From contig JAFXSD010000082.1 of the NCBI GenBank assembly GCA_017525905.1, forward strand, positions 1-35,363: a stretch of 35,363 nucleotides of DNA, read 5' to 3'. The first letter of the stretch is position 1. Every line of letters starts with the position of its first letter. Source of the DNA: Elusimicrobiota bacterium (GTDB lineage: Bacteria; Elusimicrobiota; Endomicrobiia; Endomicrobiales; Endomicrobiaceae). The position numbers were made by a program, and so were the translations under genes. Positions 32,752 through 35,363 of the stretch are shown in pieces. The notes under the pieces are model-generated. The model made no database searches, was not told the DNA's origin, and worked only from the letters and a program-made list of their open reading frames with translations.

Positions 32752-32826
32752 TTTTACTACTCTCCTAATTAATTTTTTTCTCGAAAAATTCAATTGCATA
32801 AATTAATATTTACAGATTTTACAAAA

Positions 32827-32835
32827 ATTATAACA
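32827..32835 (-). promoter_or_regulatory. Extended -10 promoter of the lysine-rich protein gene
   Basis: The reverse strand reads TGTTATAAT, an extended -10 element with a perfect TATAAT, about 75 bases before the ATG. The -35 region is poor, as is usual for extended -10 promoters. Confidence 0.5.
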
Positions 32836-32915
32836 ATAAAATCAACTTTTTAGCTTTTGTTGCCTTTTAACCGTTTCTGTGTTAAAGTTTTAAAATTCAG
32901 CCGTAATGTATCTAT

Positions 32916-32945
32916 TTGCATTATTTCTTTTAAATTTAGTATAAT
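32916..32945 (+). promoter_or_regulatory. Sigma-70-type promoter of the rimP-nusA operon
   Basis: TTGCAT (32916-32921), an 18-base spacer and TATAAT (32940-32945) precede rimP by about 55 bases. Confidence 0.65.
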
Positions 32946-32956
32946 TAACGAAGTTC

Positions 32957-32988
32957 AAAGGTGGCCCAAAAGGTCACCTTTAGTTTTT
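32957..32988 (+). promoter_or_regulatory. Terminator-like hairpin in the rimP-nusA leader
   Basis: AAAGGTGGCC (32957-32966) pairs with GGTCACCTTT (32972-32981), a 10-bp stem with one G-U pair and a 5-base loop, followed by AG and T5. It sits between the promoter and rimP, 12 bases before the start codon. It may act as an attenuator controlled by NusA or RNA polymerase pausing. This role is inferred. Confidence 0.55.
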
Positions 32989-33000
32989 ATAGGAAGGTTT

Positions 33001-33456
33001 ATGAATATATCAGAACAAATAGAAAAAATTATTTTGCCTTTGGCAGACAAAGAATCGGTTGAAATTGTTGATATTGAATATGTAAAAGAAAACGGAGAAA
33101 ACATTTTAAGAATTTACATAGACAGTTCCAACGGAGTAAACCTTGATTTATGTACAAAAATGAGTCATCTTTTCGGAGACGAAATAGATAAAAACGATCC
33201 GATAAAAGAACACTACATATTGGAAATATCTTCTCCGGGAATAGACAGAATTTTAAAAAAAGAAAAAGATTTTTTAAGATTCAAAGGTTTTTGTATAAAG
33301 GTTACTACGGCAAAAGCAATAAACAATCAAAAACATTTTAAAGGTCAATTGCTTGCCGTTGCAGGTAATAAAATAGTAGTAGACGATGTAACCAACGGAA
33401 TTAAAGAAATAGAAATTTCAAATATAATAAAAGCACAAGTAGATTCAGAAAATTAA
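33001..33456 (+). CDS. rimP: Ribosome maturation factor RimP
   Basis: The 151-residue protein matches RimP: VEIVDIEYVKENGENILRIYIDS, LCTKMSHLFGDEID, YILEISSPGIDRILKKEKDFLRFKG with the family core SSPGxxRxL, and a C-terminal Sm-like domain. RimP helps assemble the 30S subunit. The frame is open further upstream to 32857, but that stretch contains the promoter and leader hairpin, so the start is the ATG at 33001 with AGGAAGG 5 bases before it. It is the first gene of the conserved rimP-nusA order and lies 10 bases before nusA. Confidence 0.95.
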   Translation: MNISEQIEKIILPLADKESVEIVDIEYVKENGENILRIYIDSSNGVNLDLCTKMSHLFGDEIDKNDPIKEHYILEISSPGIDRILKKEKDFLRFKGFCIKVTTAKAINNQKHFKGQLLAVAGNKIVVDDVTNGIKEIEISNIIKAQVDSEN

Positions 33457-33466
33457 TGGAGGAAGT

Positions 33467-34714
33467 ATGTCTAGTGAACTTATAAATGCACTCGAAACAA
33501 TTCAAAAAGAAAAGAAGATTTCAAAAGAAGAAATTTTGCATGTTATAGAAAATGCTTTGGTTTCGGCATATAAAAAACATGTCGGTAAAGCCGTAAATGT
33601 GGAAGCTAAGGTTGATCCGGAATCCGGAGCGATGTCTGCGGCTGTTATAAAAAAAGTTGTGGAAGAAGTAAAAAATCCTTTGCTTGAAGTAAGTCTGCAA
33701 GATGCAAAGAAGGTTTCAAAAACCGCAAAAATAGATGAAGAAATAAAAATTCCTTTGGATACCGACGATTTTTCAAGAATAGCCGCACAAACCGCAAAGC
33801 AGGTTATAGTGCAAAAAATAAGAGAATCCGAAAGAGATTCTTTGTATGAAGAAATGAAAGCAAAAATCGGTGAAATGATAAACGGTTCAATTTATAAAAT
33901 AGCAAATAAAAATATAATAGTAGATTTAGGCAGAACCGAAGCTATTTTGCCGGTATCGGAACAAGCACCAAAAGAAGTTTTTTCAGTAGGTCAACATATA
34001 AGAGCATTAATAATTAAAGCTGAAAAAAATTCAAAAGGTCCGAACATTGTATTATCAAGAACTCATCCTGATTTGGTTAAAGTTTTGTTCGAGCTTGAAG
34101 TTCCTGAAATTTATGAAAAAGTTGTTGATATAGTAAATATAGTAAGAGAACCGGGACTTAGAACAAAAGTATCCGTTATTTCCCATAATTCAAAAGTGGA
34201 TCCTGTAGGAGCTTGTGTAGGTGTTAAAGGTGCAAGAATAAAACCTATTATAGACGAACTTAGAGGAGAAAGAATAGATTTGATACCTTTTTCAAATGAT
34301 CCCGTAAAATATATTACGGCGGCACTTTCCCCTGCAAAAGTTTTAACGGTTGCAATAATTTCGGAAGAAGAAAAGAAAGCCGAAGTTATAGTAGCAAATG
34401 ATATGTTGTCTTTGGCAATAGGTAAATCCGGTCATAATGTAAGACTTGCTGCAAGACTTACAGGATGGCATATAGACGTAAAATCAGAAGAACAAAAAAA
34501 GCAGGAAACAGAGCAAAAAATAGCAAATAAAACTTCTGCTTTGGAACAATTAAAAGGAATAAGCGATAAAACTATAGATTTATTGGTTCAAGCCGGTTTT
34601 ACAAATATAAATAAAATCGCAGATTTAAAAATTGAAGATTTAACTACTTTACCGGGAATAGGTGAAAAAACCGCAGAAAAGATTATTGAAGCGGCTAAAG
34701 AAGCAATTAAGTAA
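33467..34714 (+). CDS. nusA: Transcription termination/antitermination factor NusA
   Basis: The 415-residue protein has the NusA N-terminal domain (about 1-130), an S1 domain (about 133-200, IGEMINGSIYKIANKNIIVDLGRTEAILP), two KH domains (about 205-345, with DPVGACVGVKGARIKPIIDEL and VIVANDMLSLAIGKSGHNVRLAARLTGW), and a C-terminal helix-hairpin-helix segment (about 360-415, GISDKTIDLLVQAG and LTTLPGIGEKTAEKII). NusA binds RNA polymerase and nascent RNA and controls pausing, termination and antitermination. A GGAGG precedes the ATG. The two acidic repeats of the gamma-proteobacterial form are replaced by this single short segment. Confidence 0.96.
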   Translation: MSSELINALETIQKEKKISKEEILHVIENALVSAYKKHVGKAVNVEAKVDPESGAMSAAVIKKVVEEVKNPLLEVSLQDAKKVSKTAKIDEEIKIPLDTDDFSRIAAQTAKQVIVQKIRESERDSLYEEMKAKIGEMINGSIYKIANKNIIVDLGRTEAILPVSEQAPKEVFSVGQHIRALIIKAEKNSKGPNIVLSRTHPDLVKVLFELEVPEIYEKVVDIVNIVREPGLRTKVSVISHNSKVDPVGACVGVKGARIKPIIDELRGERIDLIPFSNDPVKYITAALSPAKVLTVAIISEEEKKAEVIVANDMLSLAIGKSGHNVRLAARLTGWHIDVKSEEQKKQETEQKIANKTSALEQLKGISDKTIDLLVQAGFTNINKIADLKIEDLTTLPGIGEKTAEKIIEAAKEAIK

Positions 34715-34755
34715 TTTTAGAAGAGAAGATTTTAGAAGAAGGAGTTGATGATTAT

Positions 34756-35363
34756 ATGACAACAGCAACAAAAAAAACAACAACAAAAAAAGAAAACACA
34801 GAAGAGACAAAAGTAAAAAAGACTAAAAAGGTAACAACTGTCGGAACAACAAAACCGTCAACAAAAAAAACAAAAGTTACCGGTTCTGCTTCTGCGAATG
34901 CATCAAAAACAGGAAAAAAATCTTCTACTAAAACATCTTCTAAAACAAAAGAAAAAACCGAAAAGAAAACAACAAGTAAAACAAAAACCGTTTCTTCGGA
35001 TACAAAAAAAACTTCGGCCGGTAAAAAAACTTCCGTAAAAAAAGTTCCGACTGCAAAAAAAACCACAGAGCAAAAAAAAGAAGAACCGGTTAACACTATT
35101 GATATAAAGAAAATTGAAGAACAAAAAAGGATTGAGGAAGAAGAAAGAAGAAGAAAAGAAGATTTAAAATCTAAAAATGAAGAAAAAGAAAAAAGTTTAG
35201 AAGATGCACAAAAAGAAAAAATATTGTTAGAAAAAAATGTTACAAATTTAGAATCTAATTTATCTACACTTCAAACAAAAATCAATCAAATAGGCAAAGA
35301 AAAATCAGAAAGTCAGTCAAAATTTGATTCTGAAATAAAAAATTTAAAAAATAATTTAGAAGA
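34756..35363 (+). CDS. Lysine/threonine-rich coiled-coil protein, partial (infB position)
   Basis: The frame is open from the ATG at 34756 to the window edge (202 codons). Residues 1-115 are low-complexity, rich in Lys, Thr and Ser. Residues about 116-200 are a charged coiled coil starting IDIKKIEEQKRIEEEEERRR-like, with heptad repeats (EKEKSLEDAQKEKILLEKN). An AAGGAG lies 12 bases upstream. After rimP-nusA the usual gene is infB, whose N-terminal part is often lysine-rich and variable. However, no IF-2 N-terminal motif or G domain is reached, so infB is possible but unproven. Otherwise it could be a basic scaffold protein. Confidence 0.55.
   Translation, partial: MTTATKKTTTKKENTEETKVKKTKKVTTVGTTKPSTKKTKVTGSASANASKTGKKSSTKTSSKTKEKTEKKTTSKTKTVSSDTKKTSAGKKTSVKKVPTAKKTTEQKKEEPVNTIDIKKIEEQKRIEEEERRRKEDLKSKNEEKEKSLEDAQKEKILLEKNVTNLESNLSTLQTKINQIGKEKSESQSKFDSEIKNLKNNLE

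Noticed and set aside
32752..32799. Longer N-terminus for the lysine-rich protein from an ATG at 32799
   Set aside because: The ribosome-binding site GGAGAG lies inside this extension and is properly spaced only for the ATG at 32751.
32857..33000. Open frame extending rimP by 48 codons upstream
   Set aside because: The stretch holds the promoter TTGCAT-N18-TATAAT and the leader hairpin, the residues do not resemble RimP, and the ATG at 33001 has a clear ribosome-binding site.
34752..35124. Reverse-strand Phe/Val-rich reading frames opposite the lysine-rich ORF
   Set aside because: They are the complement of an AAA/ACA-rich coding sequence and have no start signals or recognisable protein features.
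1..35363. CRISPR arrays, tRNA, rRNA, insertion sequences, phage genes
   Set aside because: I saw no regularly spaced repeats, cloverleaf-like TTCRA blocks, rRNA conserved sequences, transposase or phage proteins. A covariance-model scan would be needed to rule out small RNAs.

Overview
The window is a low-GC (about 30% by eye), densely packed bacterial chromosome segment using the standard code, with TGA as a stop. An LpxL-type lipid A acyltransferase points to a Gram-negative outer membrane. The clustering of HPr kinase, RapZ, long HPF and mannose-type PTS genes, two membrane diguanylate cyclases, lysine-rich proteins and the overall protein style would suit a host-associated member of the Elusimicrobiota (Endomicrobium-like). 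That placement is an inference from gene style, not a search result. No rRNA, tRNA, CRISPR array, insertion sequence or prophage was seen.

Layout. 1-1455 (minus strand): the start of rpsB with a structured leader, then folK and a ferritin gene with its own promoter and terminator. 1466-3482 (plus): aquaporin, then meso-diaminopimelate dehydrogenase behind an attenuator-like leader. 3499-5975 (minus): IMP dehydrogenase followed by an exported ankyrin protein. 5976-8149 (plus): recG. 8181-11911 (minus): riboflavin operon ribD-ribE-ribBA-ribH under an FMN riboswitch with a clear terminator. 11998-16251 (plus): dCMP deaminase, a HipB-like XRE regulator, an exported protein that looks like two SpoVG-like units, and two overlapping membrane diguanylate cyclases.

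16197-26544 (minus) is a twelve-gene carbon-control block: long HPF, EIIA of the fructose/nitrogen type, HPr kinase/phosphorylase, RapZ, YvcK, mannose-family EIIA and EIIB, a GH57 alpha-glucanotransferase, EIIC, EIID, HPr and enzyme I. It holds a complete phosphorelay (EI to HPr to EIIA/EIIB/EIICD), the kinase for HPr Ser46, and two regulators tied elsewhere to amino-sugar and envelope synthesis. Its terminator lies inside the 3' end of the convergent diguanylate cyclase gene. Upstream on the same strand (26596-32147) are lpxL, a DUF362 ferredoxin-like protein and smc.

32311-35363: a lysine-rich protein with a beta-rich C-terminal domain (minus) diverges from the rimP-nusA operon (plus), which has its own leader hairpin. 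After nusA comes a lysine/threonine-rich coiled-coil ORF cut by the window edge, in the place where infB is normally found.

The most unusual points are the exported SpoVG-like protein joined to two diguanylate cyclases, the ddh leader with overlapping alternative hairpins and a tiny Lys-Lys ORF, the three-hairpin rpsB leader, and several promoters whose -10 box lies only 6-8 bases before the start codon.
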